A DNA stretch of 64,000 nt from NCBI GenBank assembly GCA_050729515.1, contig JBOHLG010000008.1, forward strand, positions 1 through 64,000, read 5' to 3'. Below the pieces are notes generated by a model. It saw nothing but the letters and a program-made list of their open reading frames with translations, ran no database searches and had not been told where the DNA came from. Shown here one piece after another: positions 1 through 7,070 of this stretch. Numbering within the stretch: the stretch's first letter is position 1; every line of letters begins with the position of its first letter. Origin of the DNA: Acaudatibacter sp050729515. GTDB lineage: Bacteria; Pseudomonadota; Alphaproteobacteria; Caulobacterales; Caulobacteraceae. Both the position numbers and the translations under genes were made by a program.

Positions 1-105
1 GCTCTGGCGATCGCGGCGCTTCTGGGCGGGCGCGGCGTCCGGTCGGCGCCGGCCCGGGCCGCCGGCCCGATCTTCCGCCTGGTCCCGGCGCCCGCCGTGC
101 CGTGA
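1..105 (+). CDS. 3' end of an unidentified CDS (partial)
   Basis: The first 34 codons from base 1 are open and end in TGA at 103-105. The tail is rich in Ala, Gly, Arg and Pro and ends in a short hydrophobic stretch and the residues APAVP. Codon use matches the neighbouring genes, so it is probably the C-terminus of a gene starting before the window. Nothing in it identifies a family. It could also be random open frame, which is common at this GC content. Confidence 0.35.
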   Translation, partial: ALAIAALLGGRGVRSAPARAAGPIFRLVPAPAVP

Positions 106-151
106 CCGGCTTTGGCGGCCCTGAGGCGATGGATCGGAGAAGGGCGGTCCA

Positions 152-1363
152 TTGCTGATCACCGCCCTCGCCGCCCTGATCGGGGTCCTCCTCGCCGCGT
201 TCCTGAGCTTCAGCCCCTACGCCCGCAGCGACAATTGGCGCGCCACGGTCACCCCGCTGGCCTCGATCATTGGCAGCGGCTTTCTGATCTGCGGCCCGAT
301 CCTGGCCCGGGAGTTCGGAAGCGCGGCGCTGCCGGCCATGGCGGCGCTGCTGCTCCTCGCCTATGCGGCCGGGTCGGTCATCCGGTTCAACATCGTCCAC
401 ATCGAGGAGCACGCGGCGATCGCCGCCTTCCATGATCCGATCGCCTGGGTGGGTCGCGCCACCCAGGGCGTTCTCTCGGTCGCCTATGCGATTTCGGTCG
501 CCTACTATCTGAAGCTGCTGGCCGAGTTCTCGCTGAAGGTCGTCTCTGTGCCGGCGCGCTGGCACGCCCTCGCCGCCAACGGCATGGTCACCGCCATCAT
601 CCTCGCCCTGATCGCCCTGGCCTTTTCCGGCGGATTGCGAAGGGTCGAGCATCTCGCCCACGCCAGCGTGTCGCTGAAAATCGGCGCGATCGCGGGGATC
701 CTCGTCGGGCTGGCCGGTTGGTGGCTGATCCACGCCGGGGCGAGCCCGCCCCTGCCGGCGTTTCGGGTCTCTGGGGCGAGCATCGCGATCCTGCTTGGCC
801 TCCTCATCATGGTGCAGGGCTTCGAGACCTCGCGGTATCTCGGCCATGCCTATCCGCCCAAGCTTCGGATCCGCACGATGAAACAGGCCCAGTGGATCGC
901 CTCGGTGATCTACCTCGTCTTCATCGCCTTGCTGACGCCCTTCCTTCGCCGCGCCGCGGCCACCCCGGGCGTGACCGGAATCCTGGATCTGATGGTCCTG
1001 GTCGCCGCGCCCATGGCGGCCTTCGTCCTGATCGCCGCCTTCGCCAGCCAGCTCAGCGCCGCGGTCGCTGACTCGATCGGCTCGGGCGGCCTCATGAACG
1101 AACTCTCGCGGCGCCGGCTCAGCGTTCCGGTCGCCTTCGCGGTCGCCGGGGCCCTGGCGCTGGCCGTGGTGTGGCTCACCGACCCTTTCCAGGTGGTCGC
1201 GCTCTCCTCGCGCGCTTTCGCCCTCTTCTACGCCTGCCAGTGCCTGCTCGCCTTTCTCATCGCGCGGCGCACCGGCGTCGGATCGCTCTTCCAGCGCAGC
1301 GGATTTGTCGTGCTCGGTCTCATTTGCCTTCTCGCCACGGCCGTCGGCGCGCCGGCGGGATAG
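152..1363 (+). CDS. multipass inner-membrane protein, APC-permease-like
   Basis: The 403-residue protein is strongly hydrophobic, with about 10-12 predicted membrane helices and few long loops. The layout resembles APC-superfamily transporters, including an early GSGFLICGP stretch near residues 40-48 that recalls the glycine-rich helix 1 of that family. I cannot assign a substrate. The start is TTG at 152, chosen because a purine-rich ribosome site (GGAGAAGGG region, 135-145) lies at a proper distance and the first helix follows at once. The gene follows the partial upstream frame by 46 bp and may be co-transcribed with it. It is convergent with the DUF3833-like gene. Membrane location is clear; the family call is tentative. 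Confidence 0.6.
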   Translation: MLITALAALIGVLLAAFLSFSPYARSDNWRATVTPLASIIGSGFLICGPILAREFGSAALPAMAALLLLAYAAGSVIRFNIVHIEEHAAIAAFHDPIAWVGRATQGVLSVAYAISVAYYLKLLAEFSLKVVSVPARWHALAANGMVTAIILALIALAFSGGLRRVEHLAHASVSLKIGAIAGILVGLAGWWLIHAGASPPLPAFRVSGASIAILLGLLIMVQGFETSRYLGHAYPPKLRIRTMKQAQWIASVIYLVFIALLTPFLRRAAATPGVTGILDLMVLVAAPMAAFVLIAAFASQLSAAVADSIGSGGLMNELSRRRLSVPVAFAVAGALALAVVWLTDPFQVVALSSRAFALFYACQCLLAFLIARRTGVGSLFQRSGFVVLGLICLLATAVGAPAG

Positions 1364-1373
1364 GCCCGCGCCT

Positions 1374-1868
1374 CTAGACCCGGTGGTGGATGGCGGTCAT
1401 CTCGCCCATCGGCGCGCCGAGTAGGCTCACCCGGGTATGCTTGATGGCGGTGTCGGCGGCCAGCAGGGTGAATCTGGTGTGGTAGCGGGGCGCGGCCAGG
1501 CCCTTGGCCGGGCCGAGCGGGCGGCGGAAGGCCAGCACATAGTCCTCGCCGGCCCGCCGGCCGGTGATGCCCGAGCCCGCGATCGCCTCGGCGGCCATGT
1601 AGCGGCCGTCGGGTCCGACGGTCAGCGCCCAGCGCCAGATTTCGGTTGCGCCATCATCGAAGGTGAAGGTCTCGTCGAAGTGGACCGCCTCATAGGTCCC
1701 CCTCTGGGCGCCCTCGGTGACGATCTGGCAGCGCCTCTGGACCCTGCCAAAGAGGTCGCGCACCACCCCGGCGCCTTCGGTCCGGCCAAGGAAGAAGGTC
1801 TCCGGTCGGAAGGCCAGTTCGCCGGCGCTGTAGGCCCTGGCGTCCACGCACGCGCCCTTTGCCGCCAC
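1374..1868 (-). CDS. DUF3833-like protein
   Basis: The frame encodes a compact beta-rich protein. The order FFLGRTEGAGVVRDLFGRV, a FTFDDGATEIWRW segment and a C-terminal GEMTAIHHR matches my knowledge of DUF3833, an uncharacterised, usually exported family of 150-180 residues. The frame stays open to 2159, but the upstream part is Arg/Pro-rich, overlaps the urcA promoter region and looks non-coding. I therefore place the start at a GTG around 1868, giving about 164 residues. The start is uncertain: no good ribosome site is visible and a signal peptide or lipobox typical of the family is missing, so the N-terminus may be truncated or frameshifted. Function is unknown. Confidence 0.55.
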   Translation of the reverse strand: MAAKGACVDARAYSAGELAFRPETFFLGRTEGAGVVRDLFGRVQRRCQIVTEGAQRGTYEAVHFDETFTFDDGATEIWRWALTVGPDGRYMAAEAIAGSGITGRRAGEDYVLAFRRPLGPAKGLAAPRYHTRFTLLAADTAIKHTRVSLLGAPMGEMTAIHHRV

Positions 1869-2061
1869 GTCTTCACCGTCAGGAGGATACGGCTTTGCGG
1901 ATTGTTTTCCATCGCGCCGAATGTCGCGGCGGGGCCGAGTGTCGCGGCGGGGGACGAGGAACCTGTCCCGCAAGGAGACGTTTTTCTTAGCCGAGGGCGG
2001 GGCGCGCGGGGCCGGCCCCAAGGGCCGAGGTCCCGGGCAACTCGAGCAAGGAAAGCCTCTC

Positions 2062-2541
2062 ATGACCATCTCTGCGAAGACCCGGACCGGCGTTCGCCGG
2101 TCGATCGCCGTCCTGGCGCTCGCCGGCGCCGCGGCGGCTCTCTGCGGCGGGGCGGCCATCGCCCAGCCCTATGACGGGCAGGGCCCATCCTATTACGATC
2201 AGGGCCCGCTCTCTTACGATCAAGGTCCAAACGACGCCTACACCACCGGCGAGCTCACCGTCATCGCGCCGAGGGTGTACGGACGCTCGGCGATCGGCGC
2301 ACCGATCCAGCAGGTGAGCACTTCCCGCGTCGTCTACTGGCGTGACCTCGATCTGGCTTCCCCCTGGGGACGCGACGCGCTGCGCTCGCGGATCCGCTCG
2401 GCCGCCAGGTCGGCCTGCGATCAGCTCGACTTCCTCTATCCGGATGCGGTGGATAACGCCGGCGACTGCTACACGACCGCGGTGCGCAACGGCATGTACA
2501 ACGCCAACTACGTCACTGGCTACGCCATCGCCGAGCGCTGA
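2062..2541 (+). CDS. UrcA family secreted protein
   Basis: The 159-residue protein has a signal peptide (ending near AAIAQP, residues 30-36), a Tyr/Gln/Gly-rich linker, then the UrcA core VVYWRDLDLASPWGRDALR, continuing as a basic amphipathic stretch with two conserved cysteines (RSACDQ and AGDCYT). UrcA proteins are small exported alphaproteobacterial proteins of unknown function. The ATG at 2062 was chosen over the in-frame ATG at 1921 because an AGGAAAG ribosome site (2049-2055) and the signal peptide start there. It is divergent from the DUF3833-like gene. Confidence 0.75.
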   Translation: MTISAKTRTGVRRSIAVLALAGAAAALCGGAAIAQPYDGQGPSYYDQGPLSYDQGPNDAYTTGELTVIAPRVYGRSAIGAPIQQVSTSRVVYWRDLDLASPWGRDALRSRIRSAARSACDQLDFLYPDAVDNAGDCYTTAVRNGMYNANYVTGYAIAER

Positions 2542-2550
2542 TCGCGCCCC

Positions 2551-2925
2551 TCACCGCCCCCAGCGCCACGCGGGCAGTTTCGCCGCGTCGACGCTGAGGG
2601 TGACCGAGGAATTGGCCCCGATGGGCTGGCAGACGATCCCGCCCGCCTCGCGGTAGCCGCGGGTCCCGGCCCCCACGAAGACCTCACCGTGCGGCTTGGA
2701 GTCCGGCTTGTCGGGGTTCTTGGCGTCGCGCCCGGTGGGGCCGCAGGGCCCCATGAGCGGCCCGATGTCATCGACGCTCATCTGGTCAGGCGTCAGGGGT
2801 CCAGGCGCCGGGGCGGCGGCCGGCGCGCCGCGGCCCGCGCCGCCGGCGGTGGGGACCGCGTCCTGGGCCAGCGCCGGCGAGGCGGCCAGCGCCAGGAGGG
2901 CGGCGAGGAGAAGGGGTCTACCCAT
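2551..2925 (-). CDS. hypothetical secreted protein
   Basis: The 124-residue product opens with a clear signal peptide (MGRPLLLAALLALAASPALAQ) followed by an Ala/Pro/Gly-rich linker and a domain containing two cysteines (MGPCGPTG, GIVCQP). No family was recognised. The start at 2925 is picked because the signal peptide begins there; the frame runs further upstream but loses protein character. It converges on the UrcA gene with 9 bp between stops. It probably acts in the periplasm. The ordering signal peptide, flexible linker, small disulfide-capable domain is all that can be said. Confidence 0.6.
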   Translation of the reverse strand: MGRPLLLAALLALAASPALAQDAVPTAGGAGRGAPAAAPAPGPLTPDQMSVDDIGPLMGPCGPTGRDAKNPDKPDSKPHGEVFVGAGTRGYREAGGIVCQPIGANSSVTLSVDAAKLPAWRWGR

Positions 2926-3153
2926 CACGACTTGAAGACTCGCCCAATTCCTCGCCCGCGGCAAGACAGCCCTTCCCCGCTCATCCCGTGCAGCCCCCGG
3001 ACCCGATCCGGGGGCGGACACGGGACCCAGGCAAAAGCCTGAAAAGAACGGCGATCCTGAGATTCTTGCCTGGGCCCTTAGCTTTCGCCGGGGCGAGCGG
3101 AGAACGGAGCGACGGTCCGCCCGTCCGTGACGTCGTTTTGGAAGAAGCGTCCG
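2926..3153. repeat. intergenic spacer with a dispersed repeat piece
   Basis: No gene is visible. The stretch around 2995-3100 (ACCCAGGCAAAAGCCT ... TCTTGCCTGGGCCC) can fold on itself. Positions 3128-3149 (TGACGTCGTTTTGGAAGAAGCG) match 10329-10350 at 18 of 22 bases, so this belongs to a dispersed intergenic repeat family. Confidence 0.4.
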
Positions 3154-4311
3154 TCAGGCGGCCCGGGTCGCGGCCCCGGCGAGCTGCGCCGGCGGAGCGG
3201 TGAGGGCGGCGTCCAGCGCTTCGAGCAGGCGATCCGGCTTGATCGGCTTTTCGACCACCCCCTGCATGCCGGCGGCCAGATAGCCGCGCGTCTCCTCGGC
3301 ATCGGCGTTGGCGGTGAGCGCGATGATCGGGGTTCGCGCCTCGGGCCCGGGCAGGCGGCGGATCTCGCGGGTGGCGGCGAGGCCGTCCATGTTGGGCATC
3401 TTGATGTCCATGAGGATGACGTCGAAGCGGCCGACCCTGGCCGCCTCCACCGCCTCGATCCCGTCGGTGACCGACTCGCAGGAACAGTCGAACATGCCGC
3501 AGAGGGCCTCGACAACGATGCGGTTGGTGGCGTTGTCATCGACGATGAGGACGTGGGCGCCGCGGCCTCCGGCCCGGCGCGGCGCCTCCTCCGCCGGAGC
3601 TTCCGGGGATGCGGCCTCCAGCTGCGCGTCGAAGCCGATCGTCGCGCCGCTCCCGGCGTTGGCCGCGGCGGAAAGCTCGCCCCCCATGGCCCTGATGAGG
3701 TGGCTGGCGAGGGCGATCGCCAGGAGGGAGCGCACGCCGCCGGCCTCCTGGGGCGAGATCTCGCCGGCGCGGAAGCGGGCGAGATATTCCTCGGTGACGC
3801 CGGGACCGTTGCCGCGCACCGTGCAGGAGAGGATGACGCTCTCGCCATCGGCGCGGGCGCGGAGCGAGGCCTCGATCACCCCGCCTTCGGATCTGGCGAT
3901 GGCGTGGCCGACGAGGGCGTCCAGCACCTGATGGAGCCGCGCCCAATCGACCTTGGCGGCGCACTCCGGATCGCCGTCATAGGAGGTGAGGAGGCTCGCC
4001 GGCCCGGCGGTCTGGCGCCAGCGGACCTCGAGCTCGTCCATCGCCTCGCGCAGCAGACGCGGCTGAAGATCCAGGCTCAGGCGCCCGAATTCGGCCTTGC
4101 GGAAGTCGCGGGCCGCGGCGAGGAAGGTCTCCGCCGCTGAGATGGCCCGGGCGATCTCCTGGAGATCGGCCCGCGCAGCTTCGTCGCTCGCCCCTTCGAG
4201 GAGCCTCGTAAGCGCCGGGCGCAGCGCCACGAGCGGCTCGGCGACGGCTTCGTAGAGCTCTTCGCCGGGCGCGCGGGACGACCGCGCGAGCATTTTTTCC
4301 AGGGTGAACAT
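3154..4311 (-). CDS. degenerate histidine kinase core fused to a receiver domain
   Basis: About 385 residues. Residues 15-110 resemble a kinase dimerisation helix pair, but the histidine position reads EAVAEPL (Glu21 where His is expected, with the downstream P-L kept). Residues 120-245 resemble a GHKL ATPase fold with broken boxes: an N-box reading ALVGHAIARSEGG, GNGPG in place of DxGxG, and RSLL instead of GLGL, before an intact AMGGELS. Residues 265-385 are a complete receiver: VLIVDDN, Asp302 in ILMDIKMPNMDG, LTAN, EKPI. It is probably a phosphoryl-accepting or signal-relay protein, not an active kinase. ChpT-like phosphotransferases have a comparable dead ATPase but keep His. Start uncertain: 4311 (MFTLEK) or ATG 4332. 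Confidence 0.7.
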   Translation of the reverse strand: MFTLEKMLARSSRAPGEELYEAVAEPLVALRPALTRLLEGASDEAARADLQEIARAISAAETFLAAARDFRKAEFGRLSLDLQPRLLREAMDELEVRWRQTAGPASLLTSYDGDPECAAKVDWARLHQVLDALVGHAIARSEGGVIEASLRARADGESVILSCTVRGNGPGVTEEYLARFRAGEISPQEAGGVRSLLAIALASHLIRAMGGELSAAANAGSGATIGFDAQLEAASPEAPAEEAPRRAGGRGAHVLIVDDNATNRIVVEALCGMFDCSCESVTDGIEAVEAARVGRFDVILMDIKMPNMDGLAATREIRRLPGPEARTPIIALTANADAEETRGYLAAGMQGVVEKPIKPDRLLEALDAALTAPPAQLAGAATRAA

Positions 4312-4420
4312 CGAGGCGCCCGCGGCTTGCATACCCACTTTGGGCGCCCAACATGGCCCCCGCACATTGCAATCTGGTTAAGGGTCAAATGGCGACCATA
4401 ACGCTCGTTCTCTCTTCTCC

Positions 4421-4468
4421 TCCCTCCTTGGGGAAGGGGGACCGCGAAGCGGTGGAGGGGGCCCCCGC
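4421..4468. repeat. intergenic G-rich repeat (GGGGAAGGGGGACC...GGAGGGGGC)
   Basis: The block TCCTTGGGGAAGGGGGACC followed by GCGAAGCGGTGGAGGGGGC resembles the block at 6997-7046 (CGCTAGGGGAGGCGGACC then ACCGAAGGGGTAGGGGGGCG). The two share the order G-rich, GGACC, short linker, G-rich. It is a dispersed non-coding element, often seen in intergenic regions of this group. Confidence 0.45.
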
Positions 4469-4757
4469 GCCGCCGATGTTTCGAGCGGCGCGTAAAGAGG
4501 CTTTGCCGCCGATGTTTCGAGCGGCGCGTAAAGAGGCTTTGCCGCCGATGTTTCGAGCGACGCGTAAAGAGGCTTCGCCGCCGAGGTTTCGAGCGGCGCG
4601 CACAGGGACTTCGCCGCCGAGGTTTCGAGCGGCGCGTAGAGAGGCTTCGCCGCCGATGTTTCGAGCAGCGCGTAAAGAGATTTCCCCGCCGATGTTTCGA
4701 GCGGCGCGTAAAGAGGCTTTGCCGCCGAGACTTCGAGCGGCGCGCACGGGGACCCGT
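4469..4757. repeat. 36-bp tandem repeat, eight copies
   Basis: A 36-bp unit (GCCGATGTTTCGAGCGGCGC then GTAAAGAGGCTTTGCC) recurs with exact periodicity: the TCGAG landmark falls at 4481, 4517, 4553, 4589, 4625, 4661, 4697 and 4733. Copies differ at a few positions, mostly ATGTT/AGGTT and TAAAGAGG/CACAGGGA. Because 36 is divisible by three, frames through the array on both strands stay open and give 12-residue repeats, but none has a convincing start, ribosome site or domain. I treat it as a non-coding minisatellite. It is not a CRISPR array: there are no spacers. Confidence 0.85.
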
Positions 4758-4775
4758 CCCGGCGACCCATGCTCT

Positions 4776-4806
4776 GAAAGGAAGGTGGGCCGCGCTCGCG
4801 CGGCCA
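4776..4806. repeat. dispersed repeat, copy 1 (GTGGGCCGCGC..GCGCGGCCA hairpin)
   Basis: These 31 bases (GAAAGGAAGGTGGGCCGCGC then TCGCGCGGCCA) are nearly identical to 10218-10248. The core GGCCGCGC/GCGCGGCC is an inverted repeat able to form a hairpin. It lies in a gene-free stretch between the tandem array and the gene ending at 4982; the bases between 4807 and 4981 show nothing else I can identify. Confidence 0.5.
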
Positions 4807-4981
4807 GACCGAGAAGCTTCATGTCAAGGGTGGAGGGACGACCGGGACCCGCGAGGCCGCTGACCCGGGCCCCGGCCTTCAACTCTTCCAGACGCATGGA
4901 AGCAACGCCCCTTTACGGGCGAACCTTACGCGTTGACCCGGCTCGGCCGCAACTTGATGGGGCCCCATCGGCGACGAAGGC

Positions 4982-5788
4982 CTAGACCGCCGGCTTGCTC
5001 TCTTCCTTGTACTTCCCCACCACCCAGATGAAGCTCTGGACGTCGATCCGGTCGGCGGGCTTCAGATCGGCGATCTCGCGCCCGGTCCGGGCGGCCAGGT
5101 CGAGCAGGCTCTCATAAACGGCCGGCTTCAGCCCCGACTCACAGGCGTTGGCGAAGGGATGGCCGACGCGCGCGGCGAATTCCCGGGTGACTTCGGGCTT
5201 GAGGAACATGTGGGCCTCTGGGCGCCAGAGAAACGGCAGGTAGGTCGCCACCGTCCATTTGGCCGCCTCGTGGGGTTTCAGCGCCTTCTCCATATCCGCG
5301 AGGCCGGCCTTGATATCGCCGAGAGCGAACGCCGCCGCCGCGCGGACGAACCTGTCGGCATTGGGTCCATGCAGGACATCGCGCGCCCGAGTGGATTCGA
5401 ACGGCCCGGAAAGCAGGTTGGTTTTCTGGAAGACTTTCGTCACCGCCTCGCCGAGGCCCTGGCCCTCGGCGGCGGCCTCAAGAGGCGCGGTCTCGTCCAG
5501 CAGCGCCTTGGCGATGAGTTTGTAGTCGCGTTCCTCTTTTGAGTACTCGGTGCTCGCGAAACCGCCGGGGAAGAAGCGCAGGAAGCGCGAGCGGGCCCCG
5601 GCGAAGCCGAAATATTTCGGATCGGCCTTGCCGACCTCATCGTGCAGCGCCATCCAGACCTTGTCGGCATCCTCGCCCTGGCAGACCATCTTGCCGCTGG
5701 CGACGCCGTGATAGATCCCGTCCTTGAGGACGAGACGAATCTCGACCTTGCCGGCCTTGGCGGTCCTGATCGTTCTGGGCGCACTCAT
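4982..5788 (-). CDS. hypothetical protein, 268 residues
   Basis: I do not recognise the family. The protein is soluble with no signal peptide or membrane helix. It opens with a short beta-rich segment (residues 1-35, ending CQGEDADKVWMALHDEVG), then a mixed alpha-helical body with conserved-looking aromatic stretches (YFGFAGARSRFLRFFPGGF, WTVATYLPFLWRPEAHMFL), and a C-terminal segment IDVQSFIWVVGKY. The beta-strand, helix, W-pattern of the N-terminus could be a small DNA- or protein-binding module. The ATG at 5788 is favoured over the longer frame because AAGGAGA lies just upstream and the preceding residues are a poly-Arg shadow. It stands alone. Confidence 0.6.
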   Translation of the reverse strand: MSAPRTIRTAKAGKVEIRLVLKDGIYHGVASGKMVCQGEDADKVWMALHDEVGKADPKYFGFAGARSRFLRFFPGGFASTEYSKEERDYKLIAKALLDETAPLEAAAEGQGLGEAVTKVFQKTNLLSGPFESTRARDVLHGPNADRFVRAAAAFALGDIKAGLADMEKALKPHEAAKWTVATYLPFLWRPEAHMFLKPEVTREFAARVGHPFANACESGLKPAVYESLLDLAARTGREIADLKPADRIDVQSFIWVVGKYKEESKPAV

Positions 5789-6214
5789 CGGCGATCTCCT
5801 TGGCCGTCGTCGTCGCCGGCGTGCCCCCACGGGACGCTGCCTGGATGGTGGAGAGCGCGAACGAGGATTTCGCGGCTCGCCGTCTCGCTATCCATCACAG
5901 TGCGCGCTGTCGAATCGGGAGCGGGAGCGCGGGGCCGCACGGCGAAGGGTAGAAACCCCTGTCGGCAAGCGGGACAGCAAGGCCGAGGAATGAATTACCT
6001 CGGCACCATGCTGACGCAGAGGCGGGACCGAGGTGTCCAGCAGTGTATATGAACGAGGCCCACCCCAACGCACAGCTGGGCTGATCCACGGCGCAGATCG
6101 ACGACCCCGAGGACATCGGTCATTGACACGGGCGGATTTCCTGATCTTTGCATATTGACATTTTCCTTCGGCTTCTCATATTGCAATTGACTGCCGCCGA
6201 AGGAGCCCGCCCCC
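5789..6214. other. gene-free spacer, 426 bp
   Basis: No convincing coding frame, RNA gene or terminator is visible. The last 100 bases are markedly AT-richer than their surroundings and carry the near-repeat CATATTGACA (6151-6160) and CATATTGCAATTGAC (6177-6191). The open frames here have Arg/Pro/Ser-rich shadow composition. Confidence 0.5.
6155..6182 (+). promoter_or_regulatory. candidate sigma-70 promoter for the terminase-like gene
   Basis: A perfect -35 hexamer TTGACA lies at 6155-6160 and CATATT at 6177-6182 can act as -10, with a 16-bp spacer. It sits 33 bp upstream of the GTG start at 6215 in a locally AT-rich stretch. This is pattern reading only. Confidence 0.4.
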
Positions 6215-6934
6215 GTGACCCAGTCCCCTTTGTTCCAGCCCCTTGACCGAAACTCCTTCCTCGCGCCAACCCCGAGCCGATCCGAGGCGATTCCGAGCAA
6301 AACCGAGCCGATGCGAGCGGGCGCGAGCCTCAGGGAGCGCCGCAGAGCCGATGGGAGCGAAAACGAGCAAGAACGAGCAGCCTCCGAGCGCGCGCTGCTC
6401 GAACCCAAGCCGCGAGAAAGATTGAAGAATGTGGAAGATCGACCCTTTGCCGACCGCAATTCCGGCCCTCCAGGCGAGCAGGCCGGCGCCTTCGTCCCCC
6501 TCGATGATCCGCGCCGAGAGCGCTTCTGCCAGGCCCTGGCTGGCGGCGCCGCGCCCAACGAGGCGGCTCGCGAGGCGGGCTTTTCCTGGGCGAGGGAGGG
6601 AAGGCGGCTCTTGCGGTCGCCGACCGTCGCCCGGCGCATCGACGCCATCCGGGTCCGTCAGGTCGGCAGGGCCTCGCGCGATCTTTGCGGAATCATAGAT
6701 GGCCTCGTCGAGACCGCGCTCGAGGCCCGGCGGAGCGGAACCCCGCAGGGGGCCCTCGCCGCCCGCTTCGCCTACGAGGCCGCCGCCAAACTGAAACAAC
6801 TGCTTCCCGAGCCGGCGACGTCGGCTGAGTTCATCGGCCCCGACCGCGCGCCGGACGCCGAGACCGAGCTCACCGAAGCCGAGTGGCTGGCCAAATTCGG
6901 CCCCGTCCCGCCGCTCAAGAACGTCGAGCGATGA
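6215..6934 (+). CDS. terminase-small-subunit-like protein
   Basis: 239 residues. Residues 1-95 are low-complexity, charged and probably disordered. Residues 98-140 (RRERFCQALAGGAAPNEAAR, then a SWAREGRRLLRSPTVARRI segment) follow the helix-turn-helix layout of phage terminase small subunits, which bind packaging sites. Residues 145-239 are helical with an acidic tail (TELTEAEWLAKFG). The start is GTG at 6215, supported by GAAGGAG 8 bases upstream. No large terminase, portal or other phage gene is nearby, so it is either a prophage remnant or a host protein that kept the DNA-binding fold. The coding DNA of the N-terminus contains many spaced GAGC words. Confidence 0.5.
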   Translation: MTQSPLFQPLDRNSFLAPTPSRSEAIPSKTEPMRAGASLRERRRADGSENEQERAASERALLEPKPRERLKNVEDRPFADRNSGPPGEQAGAFVPLDDPRRERFCQALAGGAAPNEAAREAGFSWAREGRRLLRSPTVARRIDAIRVRQVGRASRDLCGIIDGLVETALEARRSGTPQGALAARFAYEAAAKLKQLLPEPATSAEFIGPDRAPDAETELTEAEWLAKFGPVPPLKNVER

Positions 6935-6996
6935 GGTGGGCGAGCGGCCCATGGCCGCCCCGCCGCTCGGCTTCCCCCGGACGGGGCAGAGAAGCG

Positions 6997-7046
6997 TTCT
7001 CCTCCCCCGCTAGGGGAGGCGGACCACCGAAGGGGTAGGGGGGCGC
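6997..7046. repeat. intergenic G-rich repeat, second copy
   Basis: This block (CTCCTCCCCCGCTAGGGGAG, then GCGGACC, ACCGAAGGGGTAGGGGGGCG) is related to the one at 4421-4468. It lies between two convergent genes and its self-complementary CCCC/GGGG parts could also help end transcription. Confidence 0.4.
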
Positions 7047-7070
7047 TTTCAGAATCTGCGCGCCGCGCGC

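Noticed and set aside
4469..4757. CRISPR array
   Set aside because: Units are contiguous with no unique spacers, and no cas gene is present.
4353..4985. Repeat protein encoded by the 36-bp array
   Set aside because: Frames on both strands are open only because the unit is 36 bp and stop-poor; there is no start context or domain. Kept as a repeat and flagged as a finding.
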